This document shows positions 26,697 to 35,689 of a DNA stretch of 64,000 nucleotides, piece after piece. The stretch's first letter is position 1, and every line of letters starts with the position of its first letter. This DNA is from Micavibrio aeruginosavorus_D (GTDB lineage: Bacteria; Pseudomonadota; Alphaproteobacteria; Micavibrionales; Micavibrionaceae), in NCBI RefSeq assembly GCF_051245535.1, contig NZ_CP195303.1:682001-746000 (forward strand), written 5' to 3'. The position numbers and the translations under genes were made by a program. The notes under the pieces are model-generated. The model did no database searches and was not told the DNA's origin. It was given only the letters and a program-made list of their open reading frames with translations.

Positions 26697-28247
26697 ATGG
26701 CTGTAACTTTCGATTCTGGCGACAAGCCACCCCAAGAGAAAAAGCCCGGCTTTTTCAAACGGTTTTTTAGATTCCCGAAAGCAGAGAACACCGTCCTCGG
26801 CAGAGCCATCGGTCTGGACAATGACAAGCAGGCTCTGGCTCTCTCTGGGCCTTCTTCTGTTAAGCAGTTGCCCGCAGGTGTGACGCCTGATGAACCATGG
26901 CCGAGAACACCTGAAGTCGTGGTCAAGCCATGGGAATTGACCGAATTGGAAGGAACCTTCAAATCACAGTCCAAACGATCATTCCGCACGCGCGCGTTTA
27001 AAAATCACGCCTTGCCAAACCAGCCGCATGAATATCTGGAAGCGGATTACAGAGACAGCACGTATTCATGGCGCATCACAAAAGTAACCGTGACCGAAGC
27101 ACGGGCGTTGCCTGCTTTATCCGTCGGTGCGGATGAGCAGGGAAAAGTTTCGGCCAAAACATCCCAGATTCTGGAAGGCAGCGTGTGCGCGATGCGGGCG
27201 CTGCATAAAATGGCCCTGTTTGAATTTGGAACGGATGCGCACAGCATGCATTCCACACGTGAGGAAGTGACCGAAGATTTAACCGGATCGCACTTCATCG
27301 ATTTTGCGCATGGTGAACATATTATTTTCGACGTCAATGGCCACCCCAGCCTGACCAGCGAAGGAAAACCCATTCGGAATGGGACATATCCGGACAGTGA
27401 ATTGCAATTCGCGGCCAAAGTTTACGAAGATATTGTGGCAGAGAAGCAAGCGGCTGTCCGCCTGATCGATCTAGCCCGGCTGGAAATTCATTCCAAACCG
27501 CAGTCCGATGATCCGATGAAGGACTTTGAACACTTTGCATCCATTCAGGCCGCTGCGGGTGATGTTGCGAAGAGTGTTGGCAACAATAAAATATATTATT
27601 GGGGGGCGGTGTCTAAGGCCTTATTTGATTCTGGTGGTTTTTTTGCAGGCGAGCGGCTTGTAGCCTCGCCGTCACCATTGTCGTGGAAAGAAAGAAAATC
27701 ACTTGATGTGGCGGGGATGATGGCCGGTGTAAAATCTGCGATCATCGCTGTGCAAAAACTGGTTGATCTTGCCAATGTTTATGCGGAAGAGGTCGAGACA
27801 AACGAGGTTCTGCGAAACAGTGCTTTAAGCTTTATGGTTCATAACGCGGCGTTTCTTTATAGCGGTTACCAATGCTATGGGAAGGAATTTTTGGCGCTGG
27901 ATACGGTAGAATTTGCGCAGTCTTTGGCGCGTGAAGCCGATACATTGATGGATGCTTTTTCCTTTGATGATGAAAAGAAAAAATCTGTTCGTGCCTTTAT
28001 CATGCAACCGCACGAACCAGAAGTCATCGCCAATGGAATGGTAAAATTAGGTGATGCTTTGAATAACCTGCGCGATGTGTTTCACAGGCAATCGCTTGCG
28101 GTACTGGAAGGGCAGAAACCAAAATTGGAATTGCCGGATTATCGTAATTTGGCGTCGGAGTTTAATGCCGCTACACGCAAGAAAGACGCCCGGAACGATT
28201 TTGTATTCAAAAAGGCGTATCGCCATAGCCATAGGCTCGATCTGTAA
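26697..28247 (+). CDS. Unknown protein, tandem paralogue 1
   Basis: A 516-residue soluble protein with no recognised family. It has no signal peptide. The N-terminus carries a short basic-aromatic motif KPGFFKRFFRF. A first conserved region (about 85-240) contains SKRSFRTRAFKNHALP, VCAMRALHKMALFEFGT, LTGSHFIDFAHGE and FDVNGHPS. A second (about 330-510) contains NAAFLYSGYQ, a helical stretch and LELPDYRNL. The same blocks occur in the gene that follows. GAGGGA lies seven bases before the ATG at 26697. No catalytic triad, metal motif or Walker site is evident. It is divergent from a winged-helix regulator. Confidence 0.75.
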   Translation: MAVTFDSGDKPPQEKKPGFFKRFFRFPKAENTVLGRAIGLDNDKQALALSGPSSVKQLPAGVTPDEPWPRTPEVVVKPWELTELEGTFKSQSKRSFRTRAFKNHALPNQPHEYLEADYRDSTYSWRITKVTVTEARALPALSVGADEQGKVSAKTSQILEGSVCAMRALHKMALFEFGTDAHSMHSTREEVTEDLTGSHFIDFAHGEHIIFDVNGHPSLTSEGKPIRNGTYPDSELQFAAKVYEDIVAEKQAAVRLIDLARLEIHSKPQSDDPMKDFEHFASIQAAAGDVAKSVGNNKIYYWGAVSKALFDSGGFFAGERLVASPSPLSWKERKSLDVAGMMAGVKSAIIAVQKLVDLANVYAEEVETNEVLRNSALSFMVHNAAFLYSGYQCYGKEFLALDTVEFAQSLAREADTLMDAFSFDDEKKKSVRAFIMQPHEPEVIANGMVKLGDALNNLRDVFHRQSLAVLEGQKPKLELPDYRNLASEFNAATRKKDARNDFVFKKAYRHSHRLDL

Positions 28248-28295
28248 TTGGGGTTATAGCCCAGAGATTTTTTATTATTATTCAAGGGGGCGGAC

Positions 28296-29798
28296 ATGGC
28301 CAATGGTGGCGGTTCTATGAACGATACAAAGTCGGGGTTTTTGAAGCGCCTGTTTGGCGGGGGTAAGGCTGTGCCGGCACCTCTGCCTTTGCCGGCACCG
28401 GAGGTGCCCGTGGTCAAGCTGTGGGAGCTGACGGCGCAGGAGGAACATTTTTTAGCGGGATCAAAAAAATCATTCCGCACGCGCGCCTTTAAAAATCTGT
28501 CGCTTCCTGATCAACCGGACGAATATCTGCAAGCCGATTTTGCATTAACGTCTAACAATTCGGACGAGTGGACGGTCAGGAAAATTTCCGCTGCCGACGG
28601 GCGGGCTTTGCCGGTCTTGTCCGAAAATGCGGACGCGCAGGGGCGGGTTCCGGTCCAATCATCAATGACTTTGGAAGAGCATGTGTGCGTTATGCGTGCC
28701 CTGCATAAAATGGCTTTGTTTGAATTTGGAACAAATGCGCAAAGCGCACATTCTTTGCGCGAAGAGGTGGTTGAGGATTTAACCGGGTCCCATTTTATCG
28801 ATTTTGCGCACAATGAAGGCATTGTTTTTGATGTCAACGGTCACCCGAGTTTTACGCATAATGGGCAACCTGTGCGCGATGGGAAATACCCGGCCAGCGA
28901 GCTGAAATTCGCGGCTGCGGTGTATGAGGCGGAAATGGCGAAGAAGGCGCCTGTTTTAAATTTGATTTCCTTTCCAGCGCTGGACGTTGAATCTGATCGG
29001 CGGAGTGGTGATCGGATGAAAGATTTTGAATATTTTTCTTCTGTCTACGCGACGGCCCAAGGCCTTTCCGCATCGATCATGAACTGCGAAAAACATATTT
29101 ATGGCCAAATCTTTAACCAGGGTGGCCGCATGGTGCCTTCGTATACGCAGACATCGAAGACACCGTTGCCTTGGGATAAAAGGCATCGTTTCACGGTCGA
29201 TGGGATGCGAGAAAGCGTGAAGGAAACGCTTCCTCTTGTGCAAAAAATGTTGGATTTGGCAGATTGCCGCCCGGAGTTGGTGGATGAAAATGAGTGTCTG
29301 CGGAATATGGCCGTGGGTTTTTTAAGCTATCATGCGGCCTTTCTCTATAGTGGTTATCAGGCGCGCGTGGCAGATTTTTTATCTGCGGATTCGATCTTGT
29401 TTGCGCATTCTTTGGTGCGCGATATTGACAAGATGATGGAGCGTATTGGCTTTGAAGAAGGCCAGAAAAATTCTATGCATAAATTTATTCTTTCCCCGCA
29501 TAAGGCAGAGTTTCTGGCTCAGGGATTTATACATTTAGAAACTGTTTTAAGAGATTTGAAAAATGCGTTTCATATGCATTCGTGCGCCGCTGTGGCGGAG
29601 GAGTCCCCCAAGGTAGAGCTTCCGGATTATCGTGATTTAACATTGCGGTTCAATGCGATTGCGTTGGGCGAAATCGAGCAGGAATCCGTTCCGAGCAAGG
29701 CGGAAAAAATCCAAAAATCTTCTCTTTATACCGATGAAGAGATTGACCGGGATGTGAAGGCGTTCCACAAACGCCTCAGGTCGGGGCACGCCTTGTAA
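28296..29798 (+). CDS. Unknown protein, tandem paralogue 2
   Basis: A 500-residue protein collinear with the preceding gene over its whole length. Shared blocks are SKKSFRTRAFKNLSLP, VCVMRALHKMALFEFGT, LTGSHFIDFAHNE, FDVNGHPSF, HAAFLYSGYQ and VELPDYRDL. The N-terminus again has a short basic amphipathic piece (SGFLKRLFGGGK) followed by a proline-rich linker (APLPLPAPEVP). A short charged tail of about 30 residues is unique to this copy. AGGGGG lies six bases before the ATG, 48 bases after paralogue 1, so they are one transcription unit. Between the conserved blocks the copies are well diverged, so the duplication is old. Function is unknown. Confidence 0.75.
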   Translation: MANGGGSMNDTKSGFLKRLFGGGKAVPAPLPLPAPEVPVVKLWELTAQEEHFLAGSKKSFRTRAFKNLSLPDQPDEYLQADFALTSNNSDEWTVRKISAADGRALPVLSENADAQGRVPVQSSMTLEEHVCVMRALHKMALFEFGTNAQSAHSLREEVVEDLTGSHFIDFAHNEGIVFDVNGHPSFTHNGQPVRDGKYPASELKFAAAVYEAEMAKKAPVLNLISFPALDVESDRRSGDRMKDFEYFSSVYATAQGLSASIMNCEKHIYGQIFNQGGRMVPSYTQTSKTPLPWDKRHRFTVDGMRESVKETLPLVQKMLDLADCRPELVDENECLRNMAVGFLSYHAAFLYSGYQARVADFLSADSILFAHSLVRDIDKMMERIGFEEGQKNSMHKFILSPHKAEFLAQGFIHLETVLRDLKNAFHMHSCAAVAEESPKVELPDYRDLTLRFNAIALGEIEQESVPSKAEKIQKSSLYTDEEIDRDVKAFHKRLRSGHAL

Positions 29799-29800
29799 AT

Positions 29801-29830
29801 AAAAACGGCGCCATATTCGGCGCCGTTTTT
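29801..29830. terminator. Bidirectional terminator between paralogue 2 and gap
   Basis: AAAAACGGCGCC/GGCGCCGTTTTT, a 12-bp perfect stem with a six-base loop. It lies three bases after the stop of paralogue 2 and 21 bases beyond the stop of the convergent gap gene. Confidence 0.95.
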
Positions 29831-29851
29831 GTCTGTTCATCTGGCCCAGTA

Positions 29852-30862
29852 TTACAGGCTGGCCATTTTCACGGCTGTGTCCAACATGCGGTTGGAGAAA
29901 CCCCATTCATTGTCGTACCACGCCATCACGCGCACCATGGTGCCGTCGATGACTTTGGTTTCGTTGATGGCGAACATGGATGAATGCGGGTCGTGGTTGA
30001 AATCGCCGCTGACCAGTTCGTCGGTGTAGTAGCCGAGAATGCCCTTCAACTGGTTGCTGTTGGCGGCGGCTTTGATCAGTTCGCTGATTTCTTCCACCGT
30101 CGTGGCGCGTTTGGCGACGAATTTGAAATCGACCAGCGACACGTTCGGGGTCGGCACGCGAATGGCCACGCCGTCCAGCTTGCCTTTTAATTCCGGCAAA
30201 ACTTTACCAACGGCCTTGGCGGCTCCGGTGGATGTCGGGATCATGTTCAAAGCGGCGGCACGGGCGCGGTGCAAATCCTTGTGGTTGGAGTCCACAATGT
30301 TCTGGTCGCCGGTGTAGGAGTGAATGGTGGTCATGAACCCATGTTCAATTCCGATTGCGTTGTGCAACACGGATGCCACAGGGGCGAGGCAGTTGGTGGT
30401 GCAGGATGCGTTGGACACGATTTTATGATCGGCGGTCAGCTTGTCGGAGTTCACGCCGTACACAACCGTAATATCTTCGTCCGTTGCCGGGGCGGAGATC
30501 AGGACCTTTTTTGCGCCAGCAGACAAATGCTTGGCCGCATCATCACGTTTCGTGAAAATGCCGGAGCATTCAAACGCAACATCAACGCCAACATCTTTCC
30601 AAGGCAATTGAGCGGGGTCGCGGACCTGTACGCATTTAATCTTGTGACCGTTGACGATCAGAACGTCATTGCCTTGCGTTTCCACGTCGAACGGGAAGCG
30701 GCCATGGACCGAGTCATATTTCAACAAATGCGCGTTGGTTTTCAAATCGGCCAGATCGTTGATGGCGACAATCTCCAGATCATTGCGACCGGATTCATAA
30801 AGTGCGCGCAGGACCAGGCGGCCAATACGGCCAAAACCGCTGATAGCGACGGATGTTGTCAT
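29852..30862 (-). CDS. gap: Glyceraldehyde-3-phosphate dehydrogenase, type I
   Basis: Oxidises and phosphorylates glyceraldehyde 3-phosphate to 1,3-bisphosphoglycerate with NAD(P). The 336 residues begin with the nucleotide-binding FGRIGRLVLRAL, carry the active-site SNASCTTNCLAPV (Cys at about 154) and the base in IHSYTGDQN, and end with YDNEWGFSNRML. AGAGG lies nine bases before the ATG. It has its own terminator and is divergent from the methyltransferase gene. In many alphaproteobacteria it is followed by pgk and fba; here other genes fill that place. Confidence 0.96.
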   Translation of the reverse strand: MTTSVAISGFGRIGRLVLRALYESGRNDLEIVAINDLADLKTNAHLLKYDSVHGRFPFDVETQGNDVLIVNGHKIKCVQVRDPAQLPWKDVGVDVAFECSGIFTKRDDAAKHLSAGAKKVLISAPATDEDITVVYGVNSDKLTADHKIVSNASCTTNCLAPVASVLHNAIGIEHGFMTTIHSYTGDQNIVDSNHKDLHRARAAALNMIPTSTGAAKAVGKVLPELKGKLDGVAIRVPTPNVSLVDFKFVAKRATTVEEISELIKAAANSNQLKGILGYYTDELVSGDFNHDPHSSMFAINETKVIDGTMVRVMAWYDNEWGFSNRMLDTAVKMASL

Positions 30863-31027
30863 AATCTATACCTCTGTTGTAAGGGTGTGGAATTCCGCCC
30901 CTTTTAGATAAACCCGCGCCGGGGCCGGGGCAAGGGGCGAATATTTAAGGGGGTGCCTTATAAATGGGACTTGACCAGTCCGGTATCTAAATGCGAATGA
31001 TTTGCATTATTGCCTAAGGAGCGTTTG

Positions 31028-31711
31028 ATGAGCACAGCACCGAAATTAGATACATGGACCACGTCACAAGCCGAGGAAGACCGCATGGTTCCCGGCCATA
31101 TGCACCATTGGCAAACCATGATCGGCCATGTGCGCGAGCGGGATTTGCGCCATAAAACCATTCTGGATTTTGGCTGTAACCAGGGTGGTTTTATCCAGAT
31201 GCTGTTCAACACTTTGCCATTTGCCCGGGCCGTGGGTGTGGATATTGCCGAAGGGTCACTGGCCAAGGCCCGCGCGCGGAACCAATTCGCCCCGGCCGAT
31301 TTTTACCATTCCAGCCAACTGTCCAGCATGGCCAGCACGTTCGACGTGGCCTTCAGCCACGAGGTCATTTATTTGTTGCCCGATTTACACGCCCATGCCA
31401 AAGACATGGCGCAGGTTTTGAAGCCGGGCGGGGTGTATTACGCCGCCACGGGGTGCCATACGGATAACCCCCATTGGGCCGAATGGCACAAGGCGATCAG
31501 CGATTATTCGAACATCACTGTGCCGCATTACGCGTTGGATGATTACGCGGGCGCATTTGCCGCGAACGGGTTCGCGGTCGAGGCCAAACAGTTCCGCAGC
31601 GATGGGTTCATCGCCGTGGAGCCGGATGACAAGGTGTACTACCCAAAGCTGATCGACAAACTGAACTATTACAGCCAGACGAAAATTCTGTTCCGTTTTG
31701 TGAAGGTATAA
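31028..31711 (+). CDS. Class I SAM-dependent methyltransferase
   Basis: A 227-residue cytoplasmic methyltransferase. Motif I is ILDFGCNQGGFIQML (about 44-58), the acidic loop is GVDIAEGS, and the motif IV/V region is VAFSHEVIYLLPDLHAH followed by LKPGGVYYAATG, as in the Methyltransf_11/25 group. The substrate is unknown. The start at 31028 is set by AAGGAG six bases upstream. The alpha/beta hydrolase gene begins five bases after its stop, so the two are one operon. Confidence 0.82.
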   Translation: MSTAPKLDTWTTSQAEEDRMVPGHMHHWQTMIGHVRERDLRHKTILDFGCNQGGFIQMLFNTLPFARAVGVDIAEGSLAKARARNQFAPADFYHSSQLSSMASTFDVAFSHEVIYLLPDLHAHAKDMAQVLKPGGVYYAATGCHTDNPHWAEWHKAISDYSNITVPHYALDDYAGAFAANGFAVEAKQFRSDGFIAVEPDDKVYYPKLIDKLNYYSQTKILFRFVKV

Positions 31712-31716
31712 GACAG

Positions 31717-32604
31717 ATGAAAAACGCATTTCCGCACACCGGTATGGTTGATGCCGCCGATGGTTCAGGGCACCGGATTTATTTTGAATCCTATGGCCCC
31801 GCCGACGCGCCTGCCTTTGTCATGGTGCATGGAAATTCCGGGAATGTGTTTGATACGTCAAAATTATCGATGTGGGATTTGTCGTCACAGCGCGTGATTA
31901 TCATTCATGCGCGCGGCGTTGGCCTGTCGACCCCGGCGGGAAGCGTGAAGGAAAACCTGTATCCCAATCTGGCCGATGACATTGAAACCGTGCGTACCCA
32001 TCTGGGGGTAGGGCAGGTCAGCTTGTTCGGTTGGTCCGCCGGGGCGGCTGTGTGTGCGCTTTACGCCAATAAATACCCGCAAAATGTGCGCGACATCGTG
32101 TTCTATGGCGCGTTTATGGGCGGACGAAAAGAGCTGGAAGGCTATTACCAGCGCAGCCAGCAACAATACCCTGATGGATGGAAAAAATTCTGCGCCAATT
32201 TTGGTCCGCAAGGGGCGTTTTTTGCCGTTCTGGCCGCGAATACCTACCTGTTGTGGGGGACGGCGCAGGAAAAACGCGATGTAACATTGGCGTATGAACG
32301 CGTTTTCGGCCCTTGCAACGTCAGCGGGGCCGCGTTGGACCGCCTGATCGCCAACCGTGTCGTTTTCGCCAACATGGTTGATCAGAATTTCGGTGTTCCG
32401 TTCCGAGCCACACTTCCCGTTCCGCAAAACGCCAAATTCATTCGTGGGGCCAATGATTATATTGGCACACCCACCAACGGCGAAACCATCATAGACAATG
32501 CGGGTCATGATGTGCATGACCCGCATGTTCAGGCGTTTTTGAAGGGCGTTATGGCGGGTATCGGTGTGCCATCAGCACCCACGCCACAAATGCCCCAGCC
32601 ATAA
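31717..32604 (+). CDS. Alpha/beta hydrolase
   Basis: A 295-residue protein of the alpha/beta hydrolase fold. The oxyanion loop is MVHGNSGNVFD (about 30), the nucleophile elbow is FGWSAGAAVCAL (Ser at about 108), the acid is probably in RGANDYIG, and the His is in NAGHDVHD (about 268). There is no signal peptide. Substrate and reaction are undetermined; esterase, peptidase or lyase members share these motifs. It is cotranscribed with the methyltransferase five bases upstream. A palindromic element follows the stop. Confidence 0.8.
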   Translation: MKNAFPHTGMVDAADGSGHRIYFESYGPADAPAFVMVHGNSGNVFDTSKLSMWDLSSQRVIIIHARGVGLSTPAGSVKENLYPNLADDIETVRTHLGVGQVSLFGWSAGAAVCALYANKYPQNVRDIVFYGAFMGGRKELEGYYQRSQQQYPDGWKKFCANFGPQGAFFAVLAANTYLLWGTAQEKRDVTLAYERVFGPCNVSGAALDRLIANRVVFANMVDQNFGVPFRATLPVPQNAKFIRGANDYIGTPTNGETIIDNAGHDVHDPHVQAFLKGVMAGIGVPSAPTPQMPQP

Positions 32605-32612
32605 ACAGATTT

Positions 32613-32691
32613 GTCATCCCGACAGAGCGAAGCGACGAGGGATCTCATCTTGTGTGTGAAGATGAGATCCCTCACTTTCGTTCGGGATGAC
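32613..32691. repeat. Palindromic intergenic element, copy 1
   Basis: The outer arms GTCATCCCGA/TCGGGATGAC (32613-32622 and 32682-32691) enclose a long inner stem GAGGGATCTCATCTT/AAGATGAGATCCCTC (32637-32651 and 32659-32673). It lies between the hydrolase and tkt genes, which converge on it. It shares the GTCAT...TGAC ends with the other copies listed, although the inner part differs. Confidence 0.85.
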
Positions 32692-32734
32692 GCGGGTGTC
32701 CGGGAATGCATTCCTTCTCCCATGGGGAGAGGGT

Positions 32735-34741
32735 TTATTTTGAGAGTTTTGCCTGCACCTTCTCCACAACCGCCTCAGCCGTAATGCCGAAATGTTTGTA
32801 GAGAACTTCCGCCGGGGCTGACTCACCGAAGGTGGACATGCCGACGAAGATGCCATGCGGGCCGATCAGGCGGTCCCATGGCATGCGGATGGCGGCTTCG
32901 ACCGCGACCTTGATCGTGTCATTGCAGACGAAGGACATGAAGTAGTCCTTGTCCTGTTCCATGAACAAATCCAGACACGGCACGGACACGACACGGGTCG
33001 GTGTTCCGGCGGCGTCCAGTTTTTCCTTGGCATCCATCGCAATTTCAACTTCGGACCCGGATGCGAAAATCGTGACCTTGGCATCTTTCGCATCGGCCAG
33101 AATATACGCCCCGCGGGCGGAGAGGTTTTCATCCGTGTGCGTGGTGCGCAGGACTTTCAGGTTCTGACGTGTCAGGGCCATGATGGACGGTGCATCCGCC
33201 TTGTTAATCGCCAGTTCCCAGCATTCCGCCGTTTCCACGCCGTCGCATGGACGGAACGTGTACGTGTTCGGAATAGCGCGCAGGGCGGCCAGATGTTCCA
33301 CCGCTTGGTGCGTCGGGCCATCTTCGCCCAAGCCGATGGAATCGTGCGTCATCACATGGATGACACGTTGTTTCATCAACGCACCCAAACGAATGGACGG
33401 ACGGCAATAATCGGCGAAGGACAGGAACGTGCCAGCATACGGAATAATTCCGCCATGCAAGGCCATACCGTTCATCATCGCGGCCATGCCGTGTTCGCGC
33501 ACCCCGTAATGGATGTACTGGCCGTTATAATCGCCGGGGGTGATGTTGGCCGGGCCTTTGATCTGGGTCATCACCGAACCTGTCAAATCCGCCGAACCGC
33601 CGATCAGTTCAGCGACAGCCGGAACCAGCTTCTCCAGCACTTTGCCCGATGTTTTACGTGTGGCGTCGGCTTTGGCATCGCTGGCGAATTGTTTTTTCAG
33701 TTCATTGACCAGCGGGGCAATGTCTTTGGCAACATCGCCGGACAGGGTTTTCAGGAATGCGCCCTTGTTCGCGGACGCGTCCAGACGTTCATTCCATGCG
33801 GCATAGTTGCTGGCGCCACGGCGGCCAGCATCGCGCCATGCGGCCAGAACGTCGTCCGGGATTTCGAACGGCGCGTGCGGCCAGTTGAGGTTTTTACGCG
33901 CGCCCGCAATTTCATCCGTGCCCAGCGGTGATCCGTGGGACGATGATTTGTTTTCTTTCGTCGGTGCGCCGAAACCGATTTTGGTTTTGCAACGGATCAT
34001 GCTCGGCTTGTCGGTTGTTTTGGCGTGGGCAATGGCGTGTTCAATCGCGGCCATGTCGTGCCCGTCAACCGTCTGCACATCCCAGTGATAGGATTCAAAG
34101 CGTTTGGTCACATCGTCGGAATAAGACAAAGATGTCGGGCCATCAATGGAAATGCCATTATCATCATACAGAACGACCAATTTCGAGAGTTTCAGGTGCC
34201 CGGCCAGTGCGCAGGCCTCGTGGCTGATGCCTTCCATTAAATCGCCGTCGGAGGCGATGACATAGGTCCAGTGATTGACCAGATCATCCCCAAACCGCGC
34301 ATTCAAAATGCGTTCGGCCAGCGCAAAGCCCGGCGCGGTGGAAATGCCTTGGCCCAGCGGGCCGGTGGTGATTTCGATGCCTGCGCTCGGCATCACTTCC
34401 GGGTGGCCGGCGGTGATGGCGTGCAATTGGCGGAAATTCTTGATCTGGTCCAGCGTCATCTTCTCATACCCGAGGAGGTAGAGCAGGGCGTATTGCAGCA
34501 TCGACCCGTGTCCGGCGGACAAGATAAAGCGGTCACGGTCGGCCCATTCCGGATGCTTGGCGTCAAAATTCATGAATTTGGTGAACAGCACCGTGGCCAC
34601 GTCGGCCATACCCATCGGCATGCCGGGGTGGCCGGAGTTGGCTTTTTCCACGGCATCCATAGCCAGAGCGCGGATGGCGTTGGACATGGTTTTCAAATCG
34701 GGGGTGGCGTTCGTCATGATTTTGGCACTCGCTTGGGTCAT
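32735..34741 (-). CDS. tkt: Transketolase
   Basis: A thiamine-diphosphate enzyme of the pentose phosphate (or Calvin-type) pathway. The 668 residues show ANSGHPGMPMGMADV near the start, the ThDP/Mg motif SDGDLMEGISHEACALAGH (about 150-168), the pyrimidine domain (VREHGMAAMMNGMALHGG, about 400), and the C-terminal transketolase domain. I start at the ATG at 34741, with GAGG about eight bases upstream; 34771 and 34717 are in-frame alternatives. The upstream gap holds another palindromic element and a divergent promoter for the zapA side. Confidence 0.95.
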   Translation of the reverse strand: MTQASAKIMTNATPDLKTMSNAIRALAMDAVEKANSGHPGMPMGMADVATVLFTKFMNFDAKHPEWADRDRFILSAGHGSMLQYALLYLLGYEKMTLDQIKNFRQLHAITAGHPEVMPSAGIEITTGPLGQGISTAPGFALAERILNARFGDDLVNHWTYVIASDGDLMEGISHEACALAGHLKLSKLVVLYDDNGISIDGPTSLSYSDDVTKRFESYHWDVQTVDGHDMAAIEHAIAHAKTTDKPSMIRCKTKIGFGAPTKENKSSSHGSPLGTDEIAGARKNLNWPHAPFEIPDDVLAAWRDAGRRGASNYAAWNERLDASANKGAFLKTLSGDVAKDIAPLVNELKKQFASDAKADATRKTSGKVLEKLVPAVAELIGGSADLTGSVMTQIKGPANITPGDYNGQYIHYGVREHGMAAMMNGMALHGGIIPYAGTFLSFADYCRPSIRLGALMKQRVIHVMTHDSIGLGEDGPTHQAVEHLAALRAIPNTYTFRPCDGVETAECWELAINKADAPSIMALTRQNLKVLRTTHTDENLSARGAYILADAKDAKVTIFASGSEVEIAMDAKEKLDAAGTPTRVVSVPCLDLFMEQDKDYFMSFVCNDTIKVAVEAAIRMPWDRLIGPHGIFVGMSTFGESAPAEVLYKHFGITAEAVVEKVQAKLSK

Positions 34742-34822
34742 TGGGGGCCTCGTTTGGTGAAGTGTGGACATACAATGCCGGGGGGATAGGGGCGGGTCAA
34801 TATCTGGCCTTCATATCATGGT

Positions 34823-34906
34823 GTCATTCCCGCGAAAGCGGGAATCCAGGGCCAAGTGGCGCAAAACTGTCCCGGTCCTCTGGATTCCCGCTTTCGCGGG
34901 AATGAC
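34823..34906. repeat. Palindromic intergenic element, copy 2
   Basis: The arm starting GTCATTCCCGCGAAAGCGGG and its inverted complement ending CGCGGGAATGAC enclose about 30 unrelated bases. Each arm is itself a hairpin (CCCGC-GAAA-GCGGG). The arms match perfectly for about 26 bases. Confidence 0.93.
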
Positions 34907-34960
34907 AAAGGGGGGAGGAAAAGGCCTGTGGATGCAATTGTGGACAACGTCCGCCCGGTC

Positions 34961-34988
34961 TTGACCCAGCGGCTGGAAGGCTGATAAT
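34961..34988 (+). promoter_or_regulatory. Sigma70-like promoter of the zapA operon
   Basis: TTGACC (34961-34966), a 16-base spacer and GATAAT (34983-34988); each box differs from consensus at one base. It lies about 60 bases upstream of the first gene of the zapA operon. Confidence 0.65.
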
Positions 34989-35046
34989 GGCCCGGTTTTC
35001 GGGTGTTGTATTACCGTTTTTTGAGACGATTTAGAGGGGCTTTCAC

Positions 35047-35292
35047 GTGTCCACAGCGATCCTTAATGCCTTGAGTGGCCTTGACGATGTGATTGATCGG
35101 CTGGAGCAAAATATGGCTCGCCGGGAGAAGGAAACCAAAAGCGTTGCTTCGAAAAAGTCCGGCCAGCCGGATTTGTTCAGCGTTCCGCAACCGCGGACCA
35201 GTGGCACCGTTGTGACGCTGGATTCTGCCGTTTTGGCGCGCAAACTGGACGTGGCCATCAGCCGCGTCGAAGAATTGCTGAAAGAGGGTTAA
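35047..35292 (+). CDS. Small coiled-coil protein upstream of zapA (DUF4164-like)
   Basis: An 81-residue protein. It has a helical N-terminus (ILNALSGLDDVIDRLEQNMARREKE), a polar linker with QPDLFSVPQ, and a C-terminal helix AVLARKLDVAISRVEELLKEG. A small protein of this form precedes zapA in many alphaproteobacteria (from memory), and a role in Z-ring control is plausible but unproven. The start is GTG at 35047 with GAGGGG eight bases upstream. zapA begins four bases after its stop. Confidence 0.7.
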   Translation: MSTAILNALSGLDDVIDRLEQNMARREKETKSVASKKSGQPDLFSVPQPRTSGTVVTLDSAVLARKLDVAISRVEELLKEG

Positions 35293-35296
35293 GAAC

Positions 35297-35650
35297 ATGG
35301 CCGAGGTCAGCCTAGCCATTCATGGTAAATCCTACGGCATTGCCTGTGATGACGGGCAAGAAGCCCGCGTGCGTGAATTGGGCAAGTATATTGACGCCCG
35401 TATGCGCGAAATCGCCTCCGCCGGCGCGGCGACCAACGAACCGCATTTGCTGGTTCTGACGGCGCTGGTTCTGGCGGATGAGGTTTATGATCTGCGCGGG
35501 GCGTTACAATCGCAAATGGCCGCCCAGCACCAGCAGGAAATGGCCCACGCCGCCCAAATGGATTCCGAAGAGGAACGTCAGGTCGTTGATGCAATCAACC
35601 ATCTGGCCGCCCGCATTGAATCCGTTGCGGCGCGTTTGCAGAAGATTTAA
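35297..35650 (+). CDS. zapA: Cell division protein ZapA
   Basis: A 117-residue FtsZ-ring-associated protein. The N-terminal domain has VSLAIHGKSYGIACDDGQEARVREL, and the C-terminal coiled coil follows PHLLVLTALVLADEVYDLRGAL. ZapA tetramers crosslink and stabilise FtsZ filaments. AAGAAC precedes the ATG. The gene lies between the small coiled-coil gene and a hypothetical gene ahead of 6S RNA; zapA next to 6S RNA and the cyclo-ligase gene is a conserved arrangement. Confidence 0.92.
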   Translation: MAEVSLAIHGKSYGIACDDGQEARVRELGKYIDARMREIASAGAATNEPHLLVLTALVLADEVYDLRGALQSQMAAQHQQEMAHAAQMDSEEERQVVDAINHLAARIESVAARLQKI

Positions 35651-35689
35651 CCAATTTTTTCTTAAACACCGCAAGGGCAGGATCCAACG

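Larger units (their letters stand above)
34742..35046. other. Divergent intergenic region between tkt and the zapA operon
   Basis: About 300 bases holding, in order, the tkt leader, a palindromic element (34823-34906), two DnaA-box-like sequences (TGTGGATGC and TGTGGACAA near 34927-34948), and a sigma70-like promoter for the rightward operon (34961-34988). No reading frame of interest was seen. Confidence 0.6.
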
